Shown here: piece after piece, positions 1 to 9,862 of the stretch | Layout: every line of letters begins with the position of its first letter | Position numbering within the stretch: position 1 is the stretch's first letter | Assembly (NCBI RefSeq): GCF_034479515.1 | Contig: NZ_CP140152.1 | Span: 3,844,001 to 3,908,000, forward strand | Length of the DNA stretch: 64,000 nucleotides | Reading direction: 5' to 3' | Origin: Duganella zoogloeoides | Lineage (GTDB): Bacteria; Pseudomonadota; Gammaproteobacteria; Burkholderiales; Burkholderiaceae_D | Notes under the pieces: model-generated | What the model saw: the letters and a program-made list of their open reading frames with translations, nothing else | Told to the model about the DNA's origin: nothing | Databases searched by the model: none | Made by a program: the position numbers and the translations under genes

Positions 1-1022
1 ATCAGCGACATCACGCCCACCGTAAAGCCGATATCGGCGCTGGTGCGCTGCCCGGGCCGCGTATGTTCGACCAACAACTCGATGGTTTTGCCGCGCGTGG
101 TGGCCAGTTGCAGCAGGGGCGACGTGAATTCGTGCGCGCCGCCGCTTTTTACATACAGCAAAATCTGCAGCCAGCGCCGCAATTGGCGCCTGCCCAGCAC
201 CATCAACGCATGCCCCACCGAATTGATGCGGTAGCGCGTGCCCACCGCCGGGGTATTGACCAGCCGCAGCAGATTGAGGGTGATCAGCGCATCGTGCTTG
301 ACCATCGATTCGATCTCGTGGCTGCTGGCATCGGTATCGATCAGGTCGAGCAAGTGCAGCACGCTGCGCTGGGACGGCGAGATCTTTTTGCCGCTGAGAA
401 TGACGGGACGGGCAAAGTAATAGCCCTGGAAGTATTCAAAACCGAGATCCATGCATTGGCGGAACTCTTCCACCGTCTCGACCTTTTCAGCCAGCAGCTT
501 TTGCTTCGGATTCTTCAGTACCCTGGCCAATGCCGCCAACGTGCCGGGCTTCATCTGCTTGATATCGACCTTGATCACGTCGCACAGCGGCTGCAGCTTT
601 TGCACGTCCGCCGTCTCGCCGATGACGTCGTCGAGCGCGAAGCGAAAGCCGGCGCGCTTGAGCTCGCGCACGCGTTCGAGCACGGCAGGCGTGGCTTCCA
701 CGGTTTCCAGGATTTCGAGGATGACCTTGTCGTGTGGCAGAAAGCGGATGAAGTCGCTCATCAGGCCAACTTCATCGACATTGACGAAGGCAAGCTGGTC
801 GCCCACGACCAGCTCCATGCCCAGCTCGGACGCGTGGGCGATCACCGTGGCGGTGGCGGACGCATCGTCGCGAAACTCTGCGGTGGTGGCGGTGTGGGCG
901 TCGCGGAACAGCAGTTCGTAACCGACCAGCCGCTGGCCCCGGTTGAGGATGGGCTGACGGGCCAGGAAGAAATTATCGGCAAGCCTGGACGGTGGCAGCT
1001 CGGTCGCTGACAGCATGGACAT
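1..1022 (-). CDS. EAL/HDOD domain signalling protein (C-terminus cut by window edge)
   Basis: Reading the minus strand from the ATG at 1022 gives 340 codons that run off the left edge. The N-terminus has the FFLARQPIL..RLVGYELLFR opening typical of EAL/HDOD (YuxH-like) proteins. An EAL-like core follows, with LEILETV, a DDV segment, KVDIK, AEKVET and FQGYYFARP, and then the start of an HDOD domain (INSVGHALMVLGRRQLRRW). Family members are modular regulators in which the EAL part may or may not cleave cyclic di-GMP; several metal-binding motifs look present here, so activity is possible but unproven. A second ATG six bases downstream is an alternative start. It is transcribed away from rlmJ, which lies upstream on the same strand. 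A related but more degenerate protein lies at 50360-51586. Confidence 0.8.
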   Translation of the reverse strand, partial: MSMLSATELPPSRLADNFFLARQPILNRGQRLVGYELLFRDAHTATTAEFRDDASATATVIAHASELGMELVVGDQLAFVNVDEVGLMSDFIRFLPHDKVILEILETVEATPAVLERVRELKRAGFRFALDDVIGETADVQKLQPLCDVIKVDIKQMKPGTLAALARVLKNPKQKLLAEKVETVEEFRQCMDLGFEYFQGYYFARPVILSGKKISPSQRSVLHLLDLIDTDASSHEIESMVKHDALITLNLLRLVNTPAVGTRYRINSVGHALMVLGRRQLRRWLQILLYVKSGGAHEFTSPLLQLATTRGKTIELLVEHTRPGQRTSADIGFTVGVMSL

Positions 1023-1148
1023 CCCCTCAGGAGACCCCGAAACCTGTTGCGTGGCCCCCGCTAAAGTGCTGGAACGCGGCGCTGAACTGACGTCGGCGCC
1101 CGCGGATACCCAACTATACCCGATGCTACCAAAATGACAACTAAAAAC

Positions 1149-2375
1149 CTATCGCGTGCCGGACCGGCGCGGACCATTGTTGCGTGCAACTGCGGGCTGG
1201 TCGCTGCCAGCCGGCTTGGCGGCCGTCGGCCGGGCCGGGGCTGGCCTGGCCCGGGCAGGTTTGCCTGTTGGGGAGGTCTTGGCGTCGGCAGACAAACCTG
1301 CCGAAGCGGCCTTGGCACCGAACGCTGGCTTGCCGCCAAACCCGGGCTTGGCATTGAAAGGCGTACTGGTGCTCGCGCCCGGACGGCCACCGGGACGACC
1401 GCTGGCGCCGGGACGACCGCCGGCAGCACCCTCGCCGGTGCCGGGACGGGCCAACGGGGTGCGGGTGCGGATCGATTTACCGACCGGCAGCGGCTTGCCG
1501 CTCTCGAGCGTAAAGCGTGCGCCGCTGTCCTTGCCCAGCGCCTTGACCAGCCACGGCATCACTTCCTTGAGCATCGGCTCGAGCGTGTAAGGCGGATTGA
1601 GGATGAACATGCCGCTGCTGTGCAGGCCGAAGCCATCGGGCATCGGCGTGTGGGTGGTGAGCACCACGTTGAGCCAGTCGTTGCATTGCAGTTGCTTGAG
1701 CTTGTCCGCGAATTCGCGCGATTCCATCCGTTGCAGCAGCGGATACCAGACCGCGTACGTGCCGCCCGGGAAGCGCAGCAGCGATTCGGCCAGCGTATCC
1801 TTGACCTTTTTATAGTCCTGCTTGTCTTCGTACGGCGGGTCGATCAGCACCAGCGCGCGGCGCGATGGCGGCGGCAGCAGCGCCTTGAGCGACTGGAAGC
1901 CGTCGCCCTTGGTCACCAGCACGCGCTTGCCGCGCGTGGTCGGGCGGATGCCCTGCTGGGCGGCGTGCTCGTCGAGCTTGCGGAAGTTATCGGTCAGCAG
2001 CTTGAAGTCGGCCGGATGCAGCTCGAACAGGCGCAGGCGGTCATGCTCGCGCGCCACCAGGTCGGCGATGAACGGCGAGCCCGGGTACTGGCGCATCTTG
2101 CCGCTCGGGTTCATGCCCTTGATCAGGTCAACGTATTCCTTGACCGGCGCCGGCATGTCCTTCAAGTCCCACAGCGGCCCGATGCCGGTGTCGTACTCGG
2201 CGTTCTTGGAGGCGAAAGCGCCGTCGAGCGCATACACACCGGCGCCCGAGTGGGTGTCGATATAGGTGTAGGCGGTGTCTTTCTGATTCAAGTATTGCAG
2301 CATCTGGATGGTCACGAAATGCTTCAATACATCGGCGTGATTTCCCGCGTGAAAGGCGTGGCGGTAGCTGAACAT
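1149..2375 (-). CDS. rlmJ: 23S rRNA (adenine-2030-N6)-methyltransferase RlmJ, with basic C-terminal extension
   Basis: RlmJ methylates A2030 of 23S rRNA using S-adenosylmethionine. The N-terminus MFSYRHAFHAGNHADVLKH is the family signature. A Rossmann-like methyltransferase core follows, with YIDTHSGAGVY (cofactor loop) and the catalytic LIDPPYE motif near residue 200. The recognisable enzyme ends near residue 285, about the usual family length of 280. The remaining ~120 residues are a Gly/Pro/Ala/Arg/Lys-rich, low-complexity, strongly basic tail ending GPRRSGTR. The tail is in frame with no break, so it is probably a real disordered RNA-binding extension rather than a readthrough artefact. 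The gene is monocistronic as far as can be seen. Confidence 0.93.
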   Translation of the reverse strand: MFSYRHAFHAGNHADVLKHFVTIQMLQYLNQKDTAYTYIDTHSGAGVYALDGAFASKNAEYDTGIGPLWDLKDMPAPVKEYVDLIKGMNPSGKMRQYPGSPFIADLVAREHDRLRLFELHPADFKLLTDNFRKLDEHAAQQGIRPTTRGKRVLVTKGDGFQSLKALLPPPSRRALVLIDPPYEDKQDYKKVKDTLAESLLRFPGGTYAVWYPLLQRMESREFADKLKQLQCNDWLNVVLTTHTPMPDGFGLHSSGMFILNPPYTLEPMLKEVMPWLVKALGKDSGARFTLESGKPLPVGKSIRTRTPLARPGTGEGAAGGRPGASGRPGGRPGASTSTPFNAKPGFGGKPAFGAKAASAGLSADAKTSPTGKPARARPAPARPTAAKPAGSDQPAVARNNGPRRSGTR

Positions 2376-2535
2376 GTGTGGGGACTTTCTAAATAGGTAA
2401 TGCAGACTGGACTGCGCAATCCCGCATTATCCACCAGAACCGGGGCCGGACCCAAAAACGGTTGTACCACGTTTGCATCAAGGCGCACACGTCGGGCAAA
2501 TCTAAGATGGCGAATTGACCAACGGGGAGGTAAAC

Positions 2536-2736
2536 ATGAAGATGACCATCGTGACCGACGATCAGGGAGAAATTCTGGGGGCGATACCGGGAGACACCGT
2601 GCCGGAGCACGTGATATTGAAGGACTTTCAGTCCCACATCGTGGAAGTGCCCGATGACACCGGCGCGATCACCGACGGCGCGGAATTGAAGAAGCGCCTG
2701 CAAGAAGCCTTGCAGGCGCAGCACGGCAGGCAGTAA
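2536..2736 (+). CDS. Small conserved-looking hypothetical protein, 66 aa
   Basis: A strong Shine-Dalgarno (GGGGAGG, 2524-2530) sits six bases before this ATG and decides the start. An in-frame ATG 21 bases upstream lacks such a site. The product begins MKMTIVTDDQGEILGAIPG and ends in a charged helix KKRLQEALQAQHGRQ. It looks like a small soluble alpha/beta protein; no catalytic motif, signal peptide or membrane segment is visible. I do not recognise a family. It stands alone between rlmJ (divergent) and aceA (convergent). Confidence 0.65.
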   Translation: MKMTIVTDDQGEILGAIPGDTVPEHVILKDFQSHIVEVPDDTGAITDGAELKKRLQEALQAQHGRQ

Positions 2737-2739
2737 CCC

Positions 2740-2830
2740 TCACCCCGCGCTTATAACGCGGAGCAGGCTTTACCGCTCGCGGTCGGGCCCTGTCAGGCTC
2801 CGACCCCGCCTGGCCGTGCGGGTTTTAAAC
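2740..2830. terminator. Hairpin-rich intergenic stretch between convergent genes
   Basis: Two inverted repeats lie between the stop of the 66-aa gene and the stop of aceA: CCGCG/CGCGG around a TTATAA loop (about 2744-2762) and GGTCGG/CCGACC around 2783-2808. Neither has a long T run, so they are candidate factor-assisted terminators or mRNA 3' ends only. Confidence 0.35.
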
Positions 2831-2833
2831 TGG

Positions 2834-4129
2834 TTAAGCAACCTTTTTGTCGAAGAATTGTTCGTCCTCGGTGGAACCGTGCAGCGCCGTGGTGGACGAC
2901 TGGCCGTTCTGGATGGTCTGGGTGACGGCATCGAAGTAGCCGGTGCCGACTTCGCGCTGGTGCTTGACGGCCGTGAAGCCCTTCTCGGCAGCAGCGAATT
3001 CTGCTTCCTGCAATTCCACGAAAGCCGACATCTGGTTGCGGGCATAGCCGTGCGCCAGGTTGAACATGCCGTAATTCAGTGCATGGAAACCAGCGAGCGT
3101 GATGAACTGGAATTTATAACCCATGGCGCCCAGCTCTTTCTGGAACTTGGCGATGGTGGCATCGTCCAGGTTTTTCTTCCAGTTGAACGATGGCGAGCAG
3201 TTATAAGCCAGCATCTTGCCCGGGAACTTGGCGTGCACGGCGTCGGCGAACTGCTTGGCAAAAGCCAGGTCCGGCTTGCCGGTTTCGCACCACACCAGGT
3301 CGGCATACGGCGCGTAGGCCAGGGCCCGCGAAATGGCCTGCTCGATACCCGGTTTGACTTTATAAAAGCCTTCCACGGTGCGCTCGCCGGTGCAGAACGG
3401 ACGGTCGTTTTCATCGACGTCGGACGTCAAGAGGTCGGCCGCTTCGGCATCGGTACGGGCGATCACCAGGGTGGAAGTGCCCATCACGTCGGCTGCCAGG
3501 CGGGCGGCGGTCAGTTTTTCCACGGCTTCGCGCGAGGGCACCAGCACTTTGCCACCCATGTGGCCGCATTTCTTGACCGAGGCCAGCTGGTCTTCGAAGT
3601 GGACGCCGGCAGCGCCCGCGTCGATCATCGACTTCATCAGTTCGTAGGCGTTCAGTACGCCGCCGAAACCGGCTTCGGCATCGGCCACGATCGGCGCGAA
3701 GTAATCGATGTCGTCCTTGCCTTCCGACCATTGAATCTGGTCGGCGCGCTGGAAGGTGTTATTAATGCGGCGCACGACCAGCGGCACCGAGTTGGCCGGG
3801 TACAGCGACTGGTCCGGGTACATCTCGCCAGCCACGTTGGCGTCGCCCGCCACTTGCCAGCCGGACAGGTAGATCGCTTTCAGGCCCGCTTTGACTTGCT
3901 GCATGGCCTGGTTGCCGGTCAGCGCGCCGAGTGCGTTGACGAATGGTTCGTTGTTGACCAGGTCCCACAGTTTTTCGGCGCCGCGCTTGGCCAGCGTATG
4001 CTCGATCTGCAGCGAGCCGCGCAGGCGCACAACGTCTTCCGCCGTGTAGGTGCGGGTAACGCCCTTCCAACGTGGGTTGGTGTCCCAGTCTTGTTGCAGG
4101 GCGGCGATTTGCTGTTCACGAGTTGCCAT
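2834..4129 (-). CDS. aceA: Isocitrate lyase
   Basis: Isocitrate lyase cleaves isocitrate to glyoxylate and succinate, the first step of the glyoxylate shunt used for growth on acetate or fatty acids. The 431-residue length is normal. The family signature KKCGHMGGK with the catalytic cysteine lies near residue 190, and WCETGKPDL and YNCSPSFNW substrate-binding segments follow. A good ribosome site (CTAGGAGA) precedes the ATG. No malate synthase gene is adjacent, so the shunt is split between loci. The downstream 3' region faces a small hypothetical gene. The long AT-rich 5' region is described separately. Confidence 0.97.
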   Translation of the reverse strand: MATREQQIAALQQDWDTNPRWKGVTRTYTAEDVVRLRGSLQIEHTLAKRGAEKLWDLVNNEPFVNALGALTGNQAMQQVKAGLKAIYLSGWQVAGDANVAGEMYPDQSLYPANSVPLVVRRINNTFQRADQIQWSEGKDDIDYFAPIVADAEAGFGGVLNAYELMKSMIDAGAAGVHFEDQLASVKKCGHMGGKVLVPSREAVEKLTAARLAADVMGTSTLVIARTDAEAADLLTSDVDENDRPFCTGERTVEGFYKVKPGIEQAISRALAYAPYADLVWCETGKPDLAFAKQFADAVHAKFPGKMLAYNCSPSFNWKKNLDDATIAKFQKELGAMGYKFQFITLAGFHALNYGMFNLAHGYARNQMSAFVELQEAEFAAAEKGFTAVKHQREVGTGYFDAVTQTIQNGQSSTTALHGSTEDEQFFDKKVA

Positions 4130-4489
4130 GGTGTTCTCCTAGGGTTGATTCAGTTTGGTGGTAAAGAATGCCGTGCTGTTGGAACTATAGTAGTCCTTTT
4201 TGTGCAGCGCATGAGCAGTCTTCTATAAGACATATAACTAAAATATATTCCTTAACAATCAACGCATTAAAAATCATTTTTCAGGATACGGAACGCCTTT
4301 TCTCAGCATGAAAGAAGTCGATGCTGCAAACTCACATGAAATCCCACGATGTGAAATTGATTTTCCGCCAGATGAAAAAAGGGCGCAAAAAGCGCCCCTT
4401 GTTGTGATCCACAACCGAACTTATCTAAAAAATAATTCTGAAAAGTGATGCAATCGCCCAACACTCGCGGTTTTTCAATCGGATCGGTC
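4130..4489. other. Intergenic region upstream of aceA
   Basis: This 360-base stretch is markedly more AT-rich than its surroundings. It contains the aceA ribosome site, a possible aceA -10 (TATAGT read on the minus strand, near 4188-4193) without a convincing -35, and a rho-independent terminator for the MFS gene (separate entry). It should hold the aceA control region. I see no open reading frame with coding character in it. Confidence 0.6.
4375..4402 (-). terminator. Rho-independent terminator of the MFS gene
   Basis: Read on the minus strand this is GGGGCGC, a T5 loop, GCGCCC and then a T6 run, placed about 90 bases after the stop of the MFS gene at 4490. Confidence 0.75.
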
Positions 4490-5713
4490 TCACGCCGCCT
4501 TGGCCGCCAGCATGGACCGGCTGTTATTGCCCACACCGATGGTGGTGAAGATCACCAGTGCCTGGAAGATGGCGATGCCGACGAACACGCCAGCCGGGTG
4601 GCCGGCATCCATCAGCGCCGCAAACATCAGCGGGCCGATGGCCAGGCCCGTGTCCAGCCCCGAATACACCACGCCGAACACGCGGCCGGTGGCGTTGGCT
4701 GGCGCCGCGCCCCGTATCATCAGGTCACGCGACGGCCCGGCAATGCCGGTGGCAAAACCCACCAGTCCCATCAGCACGATCGACATCCAGGCTGGCACCA
4801 CGGCTGCCGCCAGTATCAATGCGAACACCGCTGCCGCCGCAAAAGCGCCGATGATGATGCGGTCGTGGCGGCCATTACCCGCACCGAGGAAACCGCCGTA
4901 CAACATGCCGACCGCCGACGACAGCATGAAACACGTGTACGCCGACGTGGCCCACGCCAGCGACATGCCGTACAGGCTCACCAGGCTGGTGGAAGCAAAG
5001 GTCTGCACACCAGCCAGGGCCACCGCCGAAATCACGAAGAAGGCAAAGCACATCCACACCACTTTCAGGCGCAGGAAGCCAAGTGCGCTTGCTCCGGCCA
5101 CGACTGCCGCGCCGGTGGCAGGTACGGCCGCCGGTTCCGGCCGCAGCGCGTGACGGTTCCAGAGCAGCAGCGCCAGCACGCCCAACGGCAGCACGGACGC
5201 GCACAGCAGCGCGGTGCGCCAGTCGGTCCGGCCGGCCACCGACGTCAGGAACAATGGCGACAGCGCCCAGCCGATATTGCCGCTGATGCCGTGCACCGAG
5301 AAGCCGTGCGCCAGCCGCTTTTTTGATACGCGCTGGTTGAGCAAGGTGTAGTCGGCCGGGTGGAACACGCAGTTGCCGCAGCCGGCCAGGAAAGCGCCAA
5401 CCATCAACTGGCCGTAGTTCTGCGCCGACGACAGCACCACCGCAGAAATGCCCAGCAGCGCCACGCCGCTCATCAGCACCACCCGCGCGCTGAAACGGTC
5501 CACCACGAAACCGGCCATGGCCTGCCCCACGCCGGACACGGCAAAGAACACCGTCATCAAAAGGCCCAGTTCTCCATACGACAAGTTGAACTCGGGTTTG
5601 AGCCACGGGATCAGTGCGGCCAAAATCAAGTGATAAAAGTGGGAAGTGCCGTGCGCCAGTCCGACCAGGCCGATCACCCGGGCGTCTTGCCGAAATAATT
5701 GTTTGTCATCCAT
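4490..5713 (-). CDS. MFS transporter, fosmidomycin-resistance-like group
   Basis: This is a 407-residue inner-membrane protein with about twelve hydrophobic segments and the major-facilitator layout. The N-terminal half carries HGTSHFYHLILAALIPWL, VDRFSARVVLMSG (motif A-like loop) and HGISGNIGWALSP, all characteristic of the Fsr-like subfamily. It probably exports or imports a small organic molecule by proton coupling; the substrate cannot be read from sequence. It is transcribed divergently from the cupin-AraC regulator at 5820, with a 106-base shared control region, so that regulator very likely controls it. A second pair of the same design is at 29949-32058. The ribosome site AGGAGCG supports the chosen start. 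Confidence 0.85.
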   Translation of the reverse strand: MDDKQLFRQDARVIGLVGLAHGTSHFYHLILAALIPWLKPEFNLSYGELGLLMTVFFAVSGVGQAMAGFVVDRFSARVVLMSGVALLGISAVVLSSAQNYGQLMVGAFLAGCGNCVFHPADYTLLNQRVSKKRLAHGFSVHGISGNIGWALSPLFLTSVAGRTDWRTALLCASVLPLGVLALLLWNRHALRPEPAAVPATGAAVVAGASALGFLRLKVVWMCFAFFVISAVALAGVQTFASTSLVSLYGMSLAWATSAYTCFMLSSAVGMLYGGFLGAGNGRHDRIIIGAFAAAAVFALILAAAVVPAWMSIVLMGLVGFATGIAGPSRDLMIRGAAPANATGRVFGVVYSGLDTGLAIGPLMFAALMDAGHPAGVFVGIAIFQALVIFTTIGVGNNSRSMLAAKAA

Positions 5714-5772
5714 TGTGCGCTCCTGTTGCTATTTTGAAACGCCAGTGTAGGCCGAAACGCGCCGTCTGATTT

Positions 5773-5790
5773 AAGATAGGACGACATCTT
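5773..5790. promoter_or_regulatory. Inverted repeat in the MFS/araC divergent region
   Basis: AAGAT and ATCTT arms separated by eight bases lie between the two divergent start codons. This is a possible regulator-binding site; evidence is position and symmetry only. Confidence 0.3.
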
Positions 5791-5819
5791 TTAGCGCGAT
5801 TCCGCCACAACCCGCCACC

Positions 5820-6605
5820 ATGCCAGCTCCGATCGTCACCCACACCTTGTTCAACCGGGTAGGCGTCTACCCTACCCTGCAACGGCAAGTCACCATCGCC
5901 GGACGCAACCTGGCCGCCAACGCTGTGCTATTGCCGCATCACCATCCGTACGGCCAGTTCACGTACGCCATGCAGGGCATGGTGCGGGTGACGGCCAACA
6001 ACAGCAGCTGGATCGTGCCGCCGCAGCGGGCGATCTGGATCCCGCCCGACATGGAGCACACGGTGACGGTATTGGAACCGACGCTGCTGCGGCCGGTCTT
6101 CGTGCATGCGAGCCGCTCGCCGTTTGCCGGCGACGATTGCAAGGTGGTACACGTATCGAACCTGCTGCGCGAGCTGATCGCCGCGCTCGAGCAGCACGAC
6201 GAGCACGAACAGTCGGACCGCGAGCGGCTCCTGAGCGAGATGATTCTCGATGAAGTAACGCGCTGCGCGGTGCGGCCGATGCGCGTGCCGCTGCCAGTGG
6301 ACAAGCGCCTGAAAGCACTGTGCGATGCGCTGATCGACGATCCGGGCGTGGAGCTGACCTTGCAGGATTGGTCGGGCCGGGTGGGGGCGTCCGAGCGGAC
6401 CTTGACGCGGTTGTTCGAGCGCGAACTGGGAATGAGTTTCGTGCAGTGGCGCCAGCAGGTGCGGCTGGCGCACGCAGCGCCATTGATTGCGCGCGGCATG
6501 CCGCTGTCGCAGGTGGCGGCCCAGCTCGGTTATGCGAGCCAGTCGGCGTTTTCGGCGATGTTCAAGAAAACGTTCGGCAGCACGCCGACGGCGTTTTTTA
6601 GTTAA
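5820..6605 (+). CDS. AraC-family transcriptional regulator with cupin sensor
   Basis: This 261-residue regulator has an N-terminal cupin domain (HHHPYGQFTYAMQGMVRV, WIVPPQRAIWIPPDMEH) and a C-terminal double helix-turn-helix (LTLQDWSGRVGASERTLTRLF; PLSQVAAQLGYASQSAFSAMF). The cupin would sense a small ligand and the C-terminus binds DNA. It faces the MFS transporter at 4490-5713 across a short intergenic region and is its probable regulator. No strong ribosome site precedes the ATG at 5820. The 3' end is followed by a perfect palindrome shared with clpB's 3' end. Confidence 0.9.
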   Translation: MPAPIVTHTLFNRVGVYPTLQRQVTIAGRNLAANAVLLPHHHPYGQFTYAMQGMVRVTANNSSWIVPPQRAIWIPPDMEHTVTVLEPTLLRPVFVHASRSPFAGDDCKVVHVSNLLRELIAALEQHDEHEQSDRERLLSEMILDEVTRCAVRPMRVPLPVDKRLKALCDALIDDPGVELTLQDWSGRVGASERTLTRLFERELGMSFVQWRQQVRLAHAAPLIARGMPLSQVAAQLGYASQSAFSAMFKKTFGSTPTAFFS

Positions 6606-6618
6606 GTTGCACCGAGAT

Positions 6619-6648
6619 CCGTCATCCCCGCGTGCGCGGGGATGACGG
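6619..6648. repeat. Dispersed palindromic repeat, copy 1
   Basis: Perfect 14-base arms CCGTCATCCCCGCG and CGCGGGGATGACGG enclose two bases. It lies between the convergent araC and clpB stop codons. A second copy with 13-base arms is at 41384-41413, also between convergent genes. It is REP-like in character and may act as a bidirectional terminator or mRNA stabiliser. Confidence 0.8.
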
Positions 6649-6691
6649 CGTTGCGGCTCACGGTTCACGGCTGGCTGCCAGCCGTTACCTG

Positions 6692-9289
<2,598 letters not shown>

Positions 9290-9321
9290 GGTGATGCTCC
9301 GATAGATTTGAGTTAGCGCAC

Positions 9322-9349
9322 AGATAGGGTTGTACGACTACTTTTCAAG
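9322..9349 (-). promoter_or_regulatory. Sigma-32 heat-shock promoter of clpB
   Basis: Reading the minus strand, CTTGAAA (9349-9343) is followed after 13 bases by CCCTATCT (9329-9322). The known consensus is CTTGAAA, 11-16 bases, then CCCCATnT. The element ends about 33 bases before the clpB ATG. Confidence 0.85.
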
Positions 9350-9376
9350 ACCTGCGACCAGAACCATTTGACAACA

Positions 9377-9862
9377 TCAGGTAGACGCGGCCCCCCGCCA
9401 TTTGGCCAGCGCCGCGTCGTCGCTCACGCGGGCATCGACCCACCGGGCGCCGTCTGGCGTGACTTCCTTCTTCCAGAACGGCGCGTCGGTCTTCAGATAA
9501 TCGATGATGAACTCGCAGGCGGCAAAGGCCTCGCCCCGGTGCGCGGCCGTGGCCGCCACCAGCACGATCTGGTCGAGCGGCTTGAGCGGCCCCACGCGGT
9601 GGATCACCAGCGCCCCGAAGGTTGGCCAGCGCAGCCTGGCCTGCTCGATGATGGCGGCAATCGACTGCTCGGTCATGCCCGGGTAGTGCTCCAGCTCCAT
9701 CTCGGCCACCGACGCGCCGTCGTTGAGGTCGCGTACCGCGCCGACGAACGTCACCACCGCGCCGATCTTCGGGTTGGCGGCGCGCAGGCGCGCCACCTCG
9801 GTGGTCAAATCAAAATCTTCGGTCTGGATCCGGACCTGATTGAGTTGACTACCCTCGCTCAT
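9377..9862 (-). CDS. moaE: Molybdopterin synthase catalytic subunit MoaE
   Basis: MoaE with MoaD converts precursor Z to molybdopterin by adding the dithiolene sulphurs. The 161-residue protein carries VVTFVGAVRD, LEHYPGMTE, VIHRVGPL and the conserved AAHRGEAFAACEFIIDYLKTD and FWKKE segments. The ATG at 9862 is chosen because it overlaps the stop of the upstream DUF349 gene as ATGA and matches family length; the frame stays open further upstream but with no family similarity. MoaD is not adjacent, which is unusual. Coupling to a DUF349 gene suggests co-translation, not necessarily shared function. Confidence 0.94.
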   Translation of the reverse strand: MSEGSQLNQVRIQTEDFDLTTEVARLRAANPKIGAVVTFVGAVRDLNDGASVAEMELEHYPGMTEQSIAAIIEQARLRWPTFGALVIHRVGPLKPLDQIVLVAATAAHRGEAFAACEFIIDYLKTDAPFWKKEVTPDGARWVDARVSDDAALAKWRGAAST

